A stretch of 64,000 nucleotides of DNA from Apiosordaria backusii. Taxonomy: Eukaryota > Ascomycota > Sordariomycetes > Sordariales > Lasiosphaeriaceae. Position numbers and translations under genes: made by a program. Under the pieces are notes generated by a model that was not told the origin of the DNA, searched no databases, and saw nothing but the letters and a program-made list of their open reading frames with translations. Positions 36,771 through 46,610 of this stretch are shown in pieces; within the stretch, counting starts at the first letter, position 1, and each line of letters opens with the position of its first letter. The stretch spans positions 434,001 to 498,000 of the forward strand of contig JAUKTV010000007.1 in assembly GCA_030549205.1 (NCBI GenBank), written 5' to 3'.

Positions 36771-37283
36771 GGGAGGGGGATGATGAAAAAGGAAATAAAA
36801 ATGGGATAAAAATGAGATAGAGGGATAAAAGGGACAGAGAAAAGTCTAGCGATGTTTATAGACGTGAATGATGAGATCTCATGAAATGATACATTTGAGG
36901 TGAGATTGTAAGTGATTGAGCGGTGAAATGAGTGAGATGATTGATGAGAGTAAGTAACTAAGGCAACTATGTATAACGTCATGATTGTTATCAAGTAAAC
37001 ATATTAATTTCACCATCTTATCAAATGGGTCAAGAGGTTTGGTGTTGTGCAGCCACTTACATCTTGATTTCCCTATTTGGGTGGTGGTGCTCATTCACAA
37101 CCTTCAATTTGCTGCCAGAACAGCAAATTTTTGAACCTTGCAGGTCACAACCTCTCATTCACAACGACCCCCCACCAAAATTCCACAGCCATCTCTCTCA
37201 ACCAACACAACACTCATTATTCTCATTTTCACCACCACTCACATATTCATTCTCGAGTAATTAACACTGGGAGCAGGGACACA
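36771..37283. other. Intergenic between LYS9 and LAS1
   Basis: 3' UTR of LYS9 (A-rich, AATAAAA near 36794) and the CA-rich leader of LAS1. Nothing else seen. Confidence 0.6.
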
Positions 37284-38297
37284 ATGGTGCAATACATCCA
37301 CACCCCCTACCCCACCCCCTCCTCCCTCCTCCTCGTCCGCTCCCAGTTCTACCCCCCTTCTTCTCTTCCCTTGGCCACCACCACCGCCGCAAAAGAGGAG
37401 GCCGTCGCGAGGGTAAACCTCTGGACCCACCGCGGCTCCTGCCCACACCTGGTCGAGTCCACGGCCCTCTTGACAGCAGTCATCCTGTCGGACAATGCCT
37501 CCTCCTCCATGTCAAATTCAACAGGTGTGAACAGCAGCACCCTCCGAGCAGCCTACGTTGCCGCTTTTGGGCGGTTTGTTACCGGACTGCTGGACAGTCA
37601 CCAGGATAAAGCACGAAAACAGAGCATGTATGAGCTTGCTAAGGGGGTGGGCTTACCGGCGAAGTTTGTGGAGTTGAGGCATATGGGTGTTCATGAGGGG
37701 ATGCCGAGTTTGGGACGGTTGAGGAGGGGGGCGGGGGAGGGACTAGAGTGGATATGGGGAGTTTATTGGAGTAAACTTGGGGAGGGGGATATAGAGATGG
37801 ATATGGGGGCGACACAGGAACAGGAAGGGGGGGAGGGGAGACAGGAACAGGAAGGGGGGGAGGAAGGGAGGGTGGAGGGGTTGGTGAGACGGTATTTGGA
37901 TTTGGGGGAGACGGCTGGGGAGAGGATGAGGAGGGAGATATTGCTTGGGGGATTGAGGGGGTTTGAGAGGGGGGTGGTGAAACAGGTGGTGGAAAGGGTT
38001 GTGGGGGGGACGTCGGATGGGAAGATGGTGAGGAGGGGGATGGGGTTGGGGAGGTTGTTGGATGGGGAGGATCAAGGGGAGGGGGCTGCAAGTGCTGAGG
38101 CATTGGGCAGCAAACCGGAGTCACGGGAAACAGTACCCGAGGCTGGGGAGGATGTCAAGATGGCAGAGGTGGAGGGCATGCCAGAGCCGATAAGTGTCAC
38201 AGAGACACCTAGGGAGGAAGATAAGGAATGGAAGACGCCAAGTTGGGTCTTGTATGACGAGAGGGAATGGGTGCCTAAACCTATTGGGGTTGTTTAG
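37284..38297 (+). CDS. LAS1: Las1 pre-rRNA endoribonuclease (ITS2 processing)
   Basis: Single exon, 337 aa from the first ATG; upstream in-frame sequence has no ATG. Las1 with the Grc3 kinase cuts ITS2 at site C2 during 60S ribosome maturation in the nucleolus. The N-terminal helical region carries LVESTALLTAVILSD and FGRFVTGLLD. The HEPN nuclease motif R-x4-H is present as R132-H-M-G-V-H137 in ELRHMGVHEGMPSLG. The C-terminus has a Glu/Gly/Gln low-complexity segment (EQEGGEGRQEQEGGEE) and ends with W.LYDEREWVPKPIGVV, a conserved tail. Sequence after about residue 130 is extremely G-rich on the coding strand, while the first 100 codons are C-rich; several G7 runs are nevertheless in frame. Confidence 0.93.
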   Translation: MVQYIHTPYPTPSSLLLVRSQFYPPSSLPLATTTAAKEEAVARVNLWTHRGSCPHLVESTALLTAVILSDNASSSMSNSTGVNSSTLRAAYVAAFGRFVTGLLDSHQDKARKQSMYELAKGVGLPAKFVELRHMGVHEGMPSLGRLRRGAGEGLEWIWGVYWSKLGEGDIEMDMGATQEQEGGEGRQEQEGGEEGRVEGLVRRYLDLGETAGERMRREILLGGLRGFERGVVKQVVERVVGGTSDGKMVRRGMGLGRLLDGEDQGEGAASAEALGSKPESRETVPEAGEDVKMAEVEGMPEPISVTETPREEDKEWKTPSWVLYDEREWVPKPIGVV

Positions 38298-38526
38298 GTA
38301 GATTATAACGAGCCCCAAGCAAGAATGAGTGCGAAGAGGGTGGTCACGTGACGGCTGCTAAATAGACAGTGTTCGGCTTGGATTGGTAATCGGGCCAATC
38401 AGAGCGGTGGGATTGTTGATAACGTCATAAAGTATCAAGTACCCCTCTCATTGATACTCTCTTACTTTCATTGCTGTATTCATTCTTCACTACAATTGAG
38501 TGGTGCTTTTTTCGTGTGCATACCTC

Positions 38527-39758
38527 ATGAACGCCTTCAATACAGCTAGGCGGGTTATTCTCCAGAATCACAGAAAGAGCTTCTTCCCAGTGTTGAACAC
38601 TGTGAGTGTGCCCCTCATCATCTATTGTAGAACATGAGCTTGATACTGATGATGAGTGACAGCCAACATACCGCAAAATGCATATCCGGTCTATTCCCAT
38701 GTGTATGTTCTTTACGTGTCGACTTGATTTGGATTGAGATTGACGGGTGATAAAATAGGGAGCGACAACTACGCCTACCTGGTGGTAGACGACAAGTCCA
38801 AAGACGCAGTGATTATCGATCCTGCCCATCCCCCTGAGTACGTCCTCTCTTCTTCCAAATTGTTGTTTGAGCTCTGGATAGTTCGCTGATACACGTCACA
38901 GGGTCCTCCCAGTCCTCCAAGAAGCCATCAACAACAAGGAGATCAACCTGACTGCTATCGTTAATACTCACCAGTATGCACCCCTTCCATTCCTTTTCCT
39001 ACAAAACATTTCTCAACAAAACATTGACATTATTGGCGACACACAGCCACCATGACCACGCAGGCGGCAACGAAGGGATACTCGCCAAACTAGGCAGACA
39101 ACTCCCCGTCATCGGCGGCAAAGACTGCGCCCACGTCACCAAGACCCCCGCGCACGGGGAGACGTTCACCATCGGGGAGAACATCAAGGTCAAGGCGCTC
39201 CACACGCCGTGCCACACGCAGGACAGTATTTGTTACCTGATGGAGGATGGCAGCACCGGAGACAAGGTTGTTTTTACCGGAGATACGCTTTTTATTGGAG
39301 GGTGCGGGAGGTTCTTTGAGGGGACGGGGGAGGAGATGCACAAGGCGTTGAATGTGATTTTGGCGGGGTTGGATGATGATGTTAGGGTTTATGTGAGTCC
39401 TCTCCTGCTGTGAGGGAAGGCAATGGGGAAGGTGTGCTGACGTGATGGGAATAGCCTGGGCACGAGTACACCAAGTCCAACGTCAAGTTTGGAGCTTCGG
39501 TGCTCCAGAACGATGCCATTCGGGCGTTGGAGGCGTTTGCGGATGACTGCAAGGAGACGCAGGGGAAGTTTACGATTGGGGATGAGAAGGTATGTCTTGC
39601 TTTGTATGGATGAGATGGGATGGTGCTAATGTGTGTTGGAATAGCAACACAACGTCTTCATGAGACCCCAAGACCCCGCGATTCAAAAGGCGACGGGCGA
39701 GACAGACCCGATTAAGATCATGACGAAGCTAAGGGAGATGAAGAACAACTTTAAGTGA
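38527..39758 (+). CDS. GLO2: Hydroxyacylglutathione hydrolase (glyoxalase II), likely dual-targeted
   Basis: Seven exons: 38527-38601, 38663-38702, 38759-38837, 38902-38973, 39047-39392, 39455-39589, 39645-39758; 286 aa. It hydrolyses S-lactoylglutathione to D-lactate and glutathione, the second step of methylglyoxal detoxification. The binuclear metal site is intact: NTHHHHDHAGG, the later CH in HTPCHTQDS, Asp in FTGDTLFIGGCGRF, and His in YPGHEYTKS. The first 30 residues contain several Arg/Lys/Asn and no acidic residue, as in a mitochondrial presequence. A second Met at residue 31 starts MHIRSIPMW, the usual start of the cytosolic enzyme (256 aa). Two products from alternative starts are therefore likely. 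The first-exon assignment rests on splice reading and the presequence character. Confidence 0.93.
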
Positions 39759-40511
39759 GTCGGCAAGAGCTGTCATGGAAAGCAGGAGTTGATAGTCGGC
39801 AGGGAACCCCAATCACATAAGCTGTAGACTTTGTCCAAATCACATGCTCGCAAAAAGTTACATGACCTGATGTAAAGAATAAAATGTCTCCTTGGACCCC
39901 AATCACCCCGCCTTGCAAAGAGGATGGAGGTGCAGGAATCCAAGGACATACGATTCAAAAGTGAATGGCATGTGTTTTTTTCAATATTGCTTCACTGTCC
40001 ACACTTGGTCGTCCTGGGGTTGTTTGGAGACGACAAGCTCTAGCAAATTTTGAAGCGTCAAAAGTTTATGATAATAAAAGAAAAGACCTACCGTTCTCGA
40101 TCTTGCAGTAAATGTCGAGTATTCAACATGAAGGATCGAGATAGCAGCCATCCAGATGAATCTTTGCTGCCACAATGTTTGTGGTGTCGAGAAGAGAAAC
40201 TTTCCCACCCAGAAAACCACCAGAGATTTTATGCACCTTTTTCCCAGTTAATGCTCACGTGACCAGGCGAGGAATTGGCGACTTTTTGGCCCCCACTTTT
40301 GTGTCCCTTGCGCTCCACCATCGATTGCGCTCTCCACTTTCATGCCATCGTAACCAGGAACCAGCAGCCAGTTCCAGCTCGCCGCAGCAGCTGTTGAGAC
40401 GCGATCGCGACGGAACCTGGCGCAAGTTGTCGCAAGTTTGGTCTACGACTTTGATTTATGGTTAATCACCCCTACAGTATCAAATAGACCGGAAATACAC
40501 ACAAAGTCAAA
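39759..40511. other. Intergenic
   Basis: 3' flank of glyoxalase II and promoter of the EF-hand gene. Small frames only. Confidence 0.6.
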
Positions 40512-41219
40512 ATGGTACGAGCTATCCGGCTAGTGCTGCCCAAGTTCTTTGTCGCAACAAGTTTTACTGATGAATTGGTGTGTTGGTGTGGTGTCGCGTA
40601 TAGCCCCCCAAACAATCCAAACTAGCCAAAGAGCACAACCTCACTCCCCAAGAAGAGGCCGAGATCAGGGAGGCGTTCTCGCTGTTTTCGGAACCGATGG
40701 AGGGGGAGGGGAGGGAGGGGGTGATTCCTATTGGGGATGTGAGGCGGGCGCTGATGTATGTTTTCCCCCCTTCTACCACCCCGGTTATAGATATATACAT
40801 TTGCTGATGACATGCCGGTGGTACGGTGGTAAAAATAGAGCCCTCGGCCTCCCCCCTCCTCCCCCTCCGAACTCCAAGACCTCCTCTCCATCCTCGACCC
40901 AGACGACACCCAAGGGTACGCCACTTTCCCAAACTTCTTTGCCGTTTGCGCGCTCAAGATCCACAACAAGTCACATACGTCGGAGGAGCACATCGCGGAG
41001 GTGGACGAGGCGTTTGGTTTGTTTATTACCAAGGGCTCGAATGCGATAACGTTGCAGAATTTGAAGAGAGTGGCCAAGTTGTTGAAGATGGAGGAGGAGG
41101 TGAGCGATGAGATGCTGAGTGACATGATACTGGAGGCGAATGGTGGTGCTGGGGTGGGGAAGGGGGTCAAAAAGGAGGAGTTTGAGGGGGTGTTGAGGCG
41201 GGCGGGGGTTTGGAGGTGA
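40512..41219 (+). CDS. EF-hand protein, calmodulin/myosin-light-chain-like
   Basis: Three exons: a 3-nt first exon holding only the ATG (40512-40514), then 40604-40755, then from 40839 or 40841 to 41219. About 177 aa. It opens MPPKQSKLAKEHNLTPQEEAEIREAFSLF, an N-terminal EF-hand helix, and ends with VKKEEFEGVLRRAGVWR. The loops are poor calcium ligands (for example FSEPMEGEG), as in myosin light chains and the cytokinesis light chain, so it may act as a structural subunit; this is inference. The start of exon 3 is ambiguous: the first AG (40838) gives the conserved-looking IALGLPP but then needs one extra C in the following C-runs; the second AG (40840) keeps the frame as given. Codons reset from G-ended to C-ended at the exon 3 start. 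Confidence 0.82.
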
Positions 41220-41804
41220 TGATTAGGGGGGGAGGTTTTGGATGGGGAGGTATGATGAATGATGGCATTGTGATGGCTGCAAATGGGAAGATTGACTTGG
41301 ACGGGAATTTGGAAGAGCTGGTCAAGCAGGAAGAAGACCGCCAATGCGATACAAGCCCCTTTCAGGGATGCGAGAAAAGCCGAGCCAAGAAAGGGCTGCG
41401 GGAGATGGCGATGCTTTGGAGAAAGACCTCTTTACACAGAGGCAAAGGACGAGTTGGTGACAGTGGCAAAGGACCTCACATGGCTGTACGGACGAGGAGC
41501 CGCGCCGAGGGTGGGGATTAGCGAGGATTACAAATGGCTACAAGTTGGCAAGTGGGTGGGTTACAATGACGAAGACAAATTCAAGGGGGGTTCTCAGGTT
41601 TTGAACTGGTATATATTTACCTCTGTAGAAGGAATATCTACCAACCGGCCGTTTTGGCTGTTTATTTTTTATCTTTGAAAAAAAAAGCGATGCAGAACGC
41701 CGTACTACATGCACGAAACTAACCAAACATCCCTTTCCAAGCCCAATCACAAATATCACACCTTGTCTTTGTTTCCCAATCATCTCTCTCTCTCTTTCTC
41801 GGGT
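41220..41804. other. Convergent intergenic region
   Basis: Shared 3' flank of the EF-hand gene (+) and eIF4E gene (-). No coding gene. Confidence 0.6.
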
Positions 41805-42692
41805 TCAAGAAGGAGGAACCTCCACAATCTCGGGCGCCTCCCCCGCCACGGCCTGGACAGGCTGCGCAGCTTTTTCCGCAGCCACCTTCTCCCTCGCCTT
41901 TTGGGAGTCAATCACCACCTGCAGCTCAGGCGGCACCTTGAACCCGGCGTGATCCGAGTGCTTCTTGTAAAAGTAGTTATCCGGCTTCGGGGTGAGCTCG
42001 GGGGGAGCTCTTCGAGGACGCACTCCAAGATCGCGTCGATGGACTTTTTCTTGGAGCTATCGCGGTGCCAGATGGAGATGAGGTGCGAGTTGAACCTGAC
42101 GGAGAGACCGACACCGCAGATTTGGTCACCTTTTTTCACATTTATTGTCAGTTATACTCTGGGGAATGTGATAGGGATAGGGAGGGGGCTAACCATCTTC
42201 GAGCACACTCTGCAACTTCTCCCCAATAGCAAGCAACTGCACCCTCGTCCAAACATCCGGCCCGTTCCCCTTTGGCACTCTAAACGTCCACGACCCACCC
42301 AAGATGTTTCTCCTGTCTTCCCAGATGGGCTTGAAGCCTACTTTGAACAGGTAGATTGACTCGCGCATCTTGATCTGGTCGACGGGGGTGTTGTTGTTGT
42401 ACCGCCAAAAGTCCTGGACGGACTCGATGGTGGTACCGAGCTGCTCGAGCTGGGATTGGTATTCTCCTGAGGAAGCGGAGGTTTGCTGAGCGGGACGGTC
42501 GAACCAGACGTTCCAGTAGTGCTGGGTGGGCAGGGGGCGCATGGCTTTGAGAAAGTTGCGCTTGGCGTCGTCGCGTTGCTCGGCGGGGGTGGTGACGGAG
42601 GGGGAGTTGGGGTCTGTGGTGGATTGGGAGAGGGAGGAGAGGCCGCGGGTGAAGAGCCCGAGGCCGGGACGGGGGTTGGGGGGTTGGGACAT
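41805..42692 (-). CDS. eIF4E-family cap-binding protein, 4EHP-like (one frame break)
   Basis: Two exons: 42692-42194 and 42129-41805. The core reads QHYWNVWFDRP, ESVQDFWRYNNNTP, IYLFKVGFKPIWEDRRNILGGSW and, in exon 2, ICGVGLSVRFNSHLISIWHRD, the whole cap-binding fold. The aromatic that stacks on the cap as W56 in canonical eIF4E appears replaced by Tyr in GEYQSQLEQLG, as in class II (4EHP) proteins, while the first Trp is kept; such proteins often repress or tune translation. In exon 2 the frame shifts at the six-G run 42000-42005: LEECVLEELPP is followed in another frame by ELTPKPDNYFYKKHSDHAGF, so one G is missing. With it restored the protein is about 274 aa with an Ala/Glu-rich tail. The donor of the intron is GTTAGC. 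Confidence 0.88.
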
Positions 42693-44084
42693 GGTGGTTT
42701 GTTGTGATAGGGAGGGTTTGGTGGTGAGGTAGGTAGGTACGGTAGGTATCTCGAGGTGAGGCTCAGAGGTCAAGCTGTTTGGGCTTGTGAACCGTGACTG
42801 TGTCCTTTCGGCAGGCAGGCAAGGATGGGGTTGGGTTGCTTGCTGCTTCTGCGGCTGGGTGGTAGCGAGGCAGGAAAAGGGAAGCAAAGAAGGGAAAAAG
42901 GAAGAAGGTATGTAAATAAAGCTTCCAAAGGTGAGGTCAGTCGGATCTGGCCAGCTTTTTCCTGTGAGGCTGCGGCAAAAGGGGCAGAGGTCAAGGGACG
43001 GGTCTGTCGTTTCAAAGAAGATCACCACCCCGCCTGGGAAAGAGATGGGATGGCAGATGGGAGAATACCCCGTAAAACAGAAGTTTAAAGATCACCAAGA
43101 TCAGGTTCGGGACTCGGGTCGCGGTCAGCGAGGCTCAGGGGTTGCGGTTGACGCCCCCGATGGAACGTTGATTCCCTGCCGGGTGAGGGGGAGTGTCGGT
43201 CGAAACGAGGGGTTGGGGCCGGCCAAGCAAGAATCAAAGAGGTGTGTGCCACAGAGACCACCACTCAGTGCTCAGCTGAAGTGGACGTTGCAGATGTGGG
43301 GGTGCAGCTAAGAGTGCTTACCCGCTGCTGCAGTCGCGAGAAGTAACAAAGAGAAAAGAGAGGTTCTAGCAAGCAAAGAAACGGATGTCACCGAGGCATG
43401 AAGAGATGTTCGGAATCGACCTTCAAAGAAAGCCATGTGGAAGACGTCCCGAAGCACGAGGGTCGGGTCCCTTGTTGAGCGGCTCGAAACATTCGAGTGG
43501 ATCTGGAGATTCGATGAGCAGACCAATCACGGTAGGCAGGCCAGCTTGATACAGACATCTCCTTACAATATAAGTGTGTGTTTTGCTGTCCTGGAGGCCA
43601 TTTTTGGCTAGCTTACGACGACCCGCCGATTTTGGCACCCTGGGCCACCTTAGAAGTACCCCAAAACACGGTCGCATGTACACCTCGAAGTCTATTTTAC
43701 AAACCAAATCCTCGGCGCGGGCAGCAAATTTCACCGCTTTACAATGTGACCCGAAGCTGGGACCAACGCCAGAATCCGGGAACTGGGCAGCAGATTTAAG
43801 TAGACGTGCTACCGTATTGTGCCTGTATCCTAAAAAAAACTTTAAATCGGCTCATTGCGGTTTTTCCTCCCTCTCCTCTGAGAATACCGCCGCAGTACTA
43901 GGTTCCTTCGTCAATTGCGTGGAGTGTACTTTGTCCAGTCCTCCACAGTACTCAGCTCGATTTCAATTTATCCCTTCAGAGGGGTGCCGCCACAAAAAAA
44001 AAACGAGCCCGTCAGTGGCTTGTGCGCTTCGACTGTGGCTGGCCCGCAGTGACATCGGCCCCTCATTTGTGGCTGAGGCGACAT
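42693..44084. other. Intergenic, start of accessory-looking patch
   Basis: Begins with the eIF4E promoter, including a TAGGTAGGTAC cluster at about 42728-42750. From 43.3 kb on it carries anonymous sequence. A minus frame at 43423-43734 has protein-like composition (PTVIGLLIESPDP) but no recognised domain; it may be debris of a lost gene. Confidence 0.5.
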
Positions 44085-44507
44085 GAGAGGGATGTCCCTA
44101 TCTTGGGTGTCCTCAGCAACGACACTGTCTTGGCAAACTGCAGGGCCTGCCGTCGTGGCGGCTCGATCTAAGAAAGAGCGCCACACACCCTCACAAGCAG
44201 CCTTATTCCAGTGGCTCGTACTTCAGCAGGAGGTGGATTCGACTGAGGATCGCCGCGTCGAATGTCCGCAGGCGATTGGTAGTGAGGAACAAGACGCCAT
44301 CATAATGCTCTAGCTCCCGCAAGAACACAGAAACTAGAGCATCAAGGTGCGGATTGTTGGTCCGTTCCGCCAAAAAAGCACATCTGCTTCGTCTAGTAAT
44401 AGAATAAATAGCCTTCCAGCAGCTAGCGATCTTGAAAATATTTTCAAGAACTTCTCTGCTTAGTCATGCTCCACCCCAATATCACCCACGGCCACGTAGG
44501 CGGGGTC
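44085..44507 (-). pseudogene. Remnant of an AAA+ ATPase
   Basis: Reading the minus strand gives ordered AAA+ pieces in shifting frames: a VGDIGVEHD piece, a stop (TAA at 44460-44462), a VLENIFKIASCWKAI piece, the Walker B LLLDEADV (44379-44402), a piece LVSVFLRELEHYDG with LFLTTNRLRTFDAAILSR including the sensor-1 TTN and second-region Arg, then a frame change into KAACEGVWRSFLDRA. This resembles the fungal AAA family with Walker B DEADVF and LTTNR. No Walker A is present. At least three frame changes and one stop make it non-functional. One change is a missing T in a T6 run (44372-44377) and the stop is CAA-to-TAA compatible. Ancestral function is unknown. Confidence 0.8.
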
Positions 44508-44720
44508 CTTACGTGACACGTGACAGACACCGGTGTCGGCCCCATAAACTTTTCCTGTGACTGCCCTCAACGGATCGCAACCACCTTTAATTCCTCAACA
44601 TATTTTTCGACCTTGATTACTCACGCCCTTGATCTCAGATATGATTACGCGCCATATGCTCCATTGGTCTCATCGATCCCATTGATTTCATCGGCCTTGA
44701 AAACGCAACGAACGTAACGA

Positions 44721-44735
44721 ATGCCACACAAATAG
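44721..44735 (+). promoter_or_regulatory. Short upstream ORF (MPHK) before argininosuccinate lyase
   Basis: ATG CCA CAC AAA TAG ends 6 bp before the main ATG. If the transcript includes it, it could reduce or condition translation of the enzyme. Confidence 0.45.
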
Positions 44736-44741
44736 TTCAAC

Positions 44742-46408
44742 ATGGCTGAGAAAAAGGCGGACGCCCCGGCAGCTGGCATGCTCTGGGGGGGCAGGTTCAC
44801 AGGTTCGAATGTCTCGGGAAACAAGCTTCAGATGCAGTATACTGACCTCACGGTGCGCAGGGGCGATTGATCCTCTCATGCATAAGTACAATGCCTCCAT
44901 CCGGTACGACAAGGCTCTTTACAAAGAAGATATCCTTGGATCGATTGCTTTTGCCAGGGCCAACTCAAAGGCTGGTATCATCAACGAAGAAGAATTTCAG
45001 GCGATTGAGCATGGTTTGCTCCAGGTGATGGAAGAATGGAAGCAGGGAACTTTCGCAATCATGCCGAATGACGAGGATGTGAGAGGCCACTCAATCCTAC
45101 TCAACTTCTCGAGGCTAACATAAGGGACCAGATTCATACGGCAAACGAACGTCGCTTAGGAGAGGTCATCGGCAAGGACATCGCGGGTAAGCTGCACACA
45201 GGTCGCAGCCGCAACGAGCAAGTCGTCTGTGATATGCGCATGTGGTTACGCGATCGGATCCGCGAAATCGACAGCCAACTCGTCGCATTCCTCAAGGTCA
45301 TTGTCACACGTGCCGAGTCTGAAATGTAAGCCTAGCCCCCCACCTCTGGCCAAAAGCAGCCCCCTGCTGACTGACAACCTCAGCGACTACATCATGCCTG
45401 GATACACCCATCTCCAGCGTGCCCAGCCAGTTCGGTTTTCTCAATGGATGATGTCACATGCCGCTGCGTTCAAGCAGGATCTCGAGCGGTTGCGCCAAGT
45501 TTTCGAAAGGGTCAATCTAAGTCCACTTGGTTGTGGCGCTTTGGCCGGCAATCCATTTCGAATCGATCGAAATATGATAGCTGAGGAGCTTGGGTTTAGC
45601 GGAATAACCTTGAACTCCATGAATACTTCGGCCGACCGCGATTTCCTAATCGACTTCCTGGTCTGGAACTCGATTTTCACCAACCACGTCAGCAGGTGGG
45701 CTGAGGACCTCATTATATATTCGACATCTGAGTTCAGTTTCGTGCGGCTGGCCGACGCCTATTGTACGGGTAGCTCTTTAATGCCCAATAAATTTAACGG
45801 GGACTCGTTAGAGCTTCTGCGCGGCAAGTCAGGGCGTGCTTTCGGTCAAATGGCTGGGTTAATGATGGTGAGTCCTCCTATCAACATCTCAGCCAGTTGC
45901 CTTGGCTTTGAGGGTGACTAGGAGCGTATCGAGAGTAGCTACTAACTATTCACTTGGAAAGACTGTCAAAGGCTTGCCATCTTGCTACAATAAAGATCTC
46001 CAGGAAGGGTGGGAGCCTATGCTAGATTCGGTTCAGACTGTGTCGGATAGTCTAGGCATAGCCAATGGTGTCATTGCTACATTGAAGGTGCGGCCAGAGC
46101 GGATGGAGGCTGCTCTGGACAAAACGATGCTAGCCACTGATATCGCAGAGTGGTTGGTGAGAAAGGGATGTCCGTTCAGAGAGGCTCACCACATCTCTGG
46201 ACGCGTCGTTGCACTGTCTGAAAAGCTGGAAGTTTCGATGGACAAGCTGACCCTTGAGCAACTGCAAGCCATTGATTCTCGGTTCACAGCAGATATTGCC
46301 GAGGCATTCGAATATGAAACGAGTGTCGAGGCGAAATCGTCTCAAGGCGGTACCAGTCGATCAAGCGTGCTGGAGCAGATCCAGGTGCTCAGGGCTCTGT
46401 TAGATTAG
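44742..46408 (+). CDS. Argininosuccinate lyase, divergent active-site loop
   Basis: Five exons: 44742-44802, 44861-45078, 45132-45325, 45384-45867, 45962-46408; 467 aa, normal for the family. It splits argininosuccinate into arginine and fumarate, the last step of arginine synthesis. Family blocks are present: GGRFTGAIDPLM, GKLHTGRSRNEQV, MPGYTHLQRAQPVRFSQWM, and the superfamily signature GSSLMPNKFNGDSLELLRG. That signature keeps GSSxMPxKxN but carries N, F and G where most lyases have Q, K and P/A (QKKNPD). Codon use is mixed (CTA, ATA, TTA, AGT), unlike the strongly biased LYS9. The first intron uses a poor donor, GTTCGA. No exact CPC1 site was seen upstream. It may be the only copy or a diverging paralogue; the reading frame is intact and the arginine pathway role is the default assumption. 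Confidence 0.93.
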
Positions 46409-46610
46409 GAGTTTGATAGCCTGGTACAGGATGCGGCCGGAGCAAGGGAATCTGGGACGGACATCTCTCTATCTACAGCAATGTTGGCTAAACTCCAGAC
46501 ACTTCCTATTCTTTCTCCTCTTGCGATGTTCTTTCTCCTATGGGTGTAGACTATTGACGTCGCGCACAGGTAAGCTAAGCATGGTATGATGGCATCGGCG
46601 TCTATGGAAA

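Noticed and set aside
37077..37283. Upstream in-frame extension of LAS1
   Set aside because: No ATG in the extension; the ATG at 37284 starts the known Las1 N-terminus.
43423..43734. 103-codon minus frame with protein-like composition
   Set aside because: No recognisable domain and no neighbouring exons; noted only as possible gene debris.
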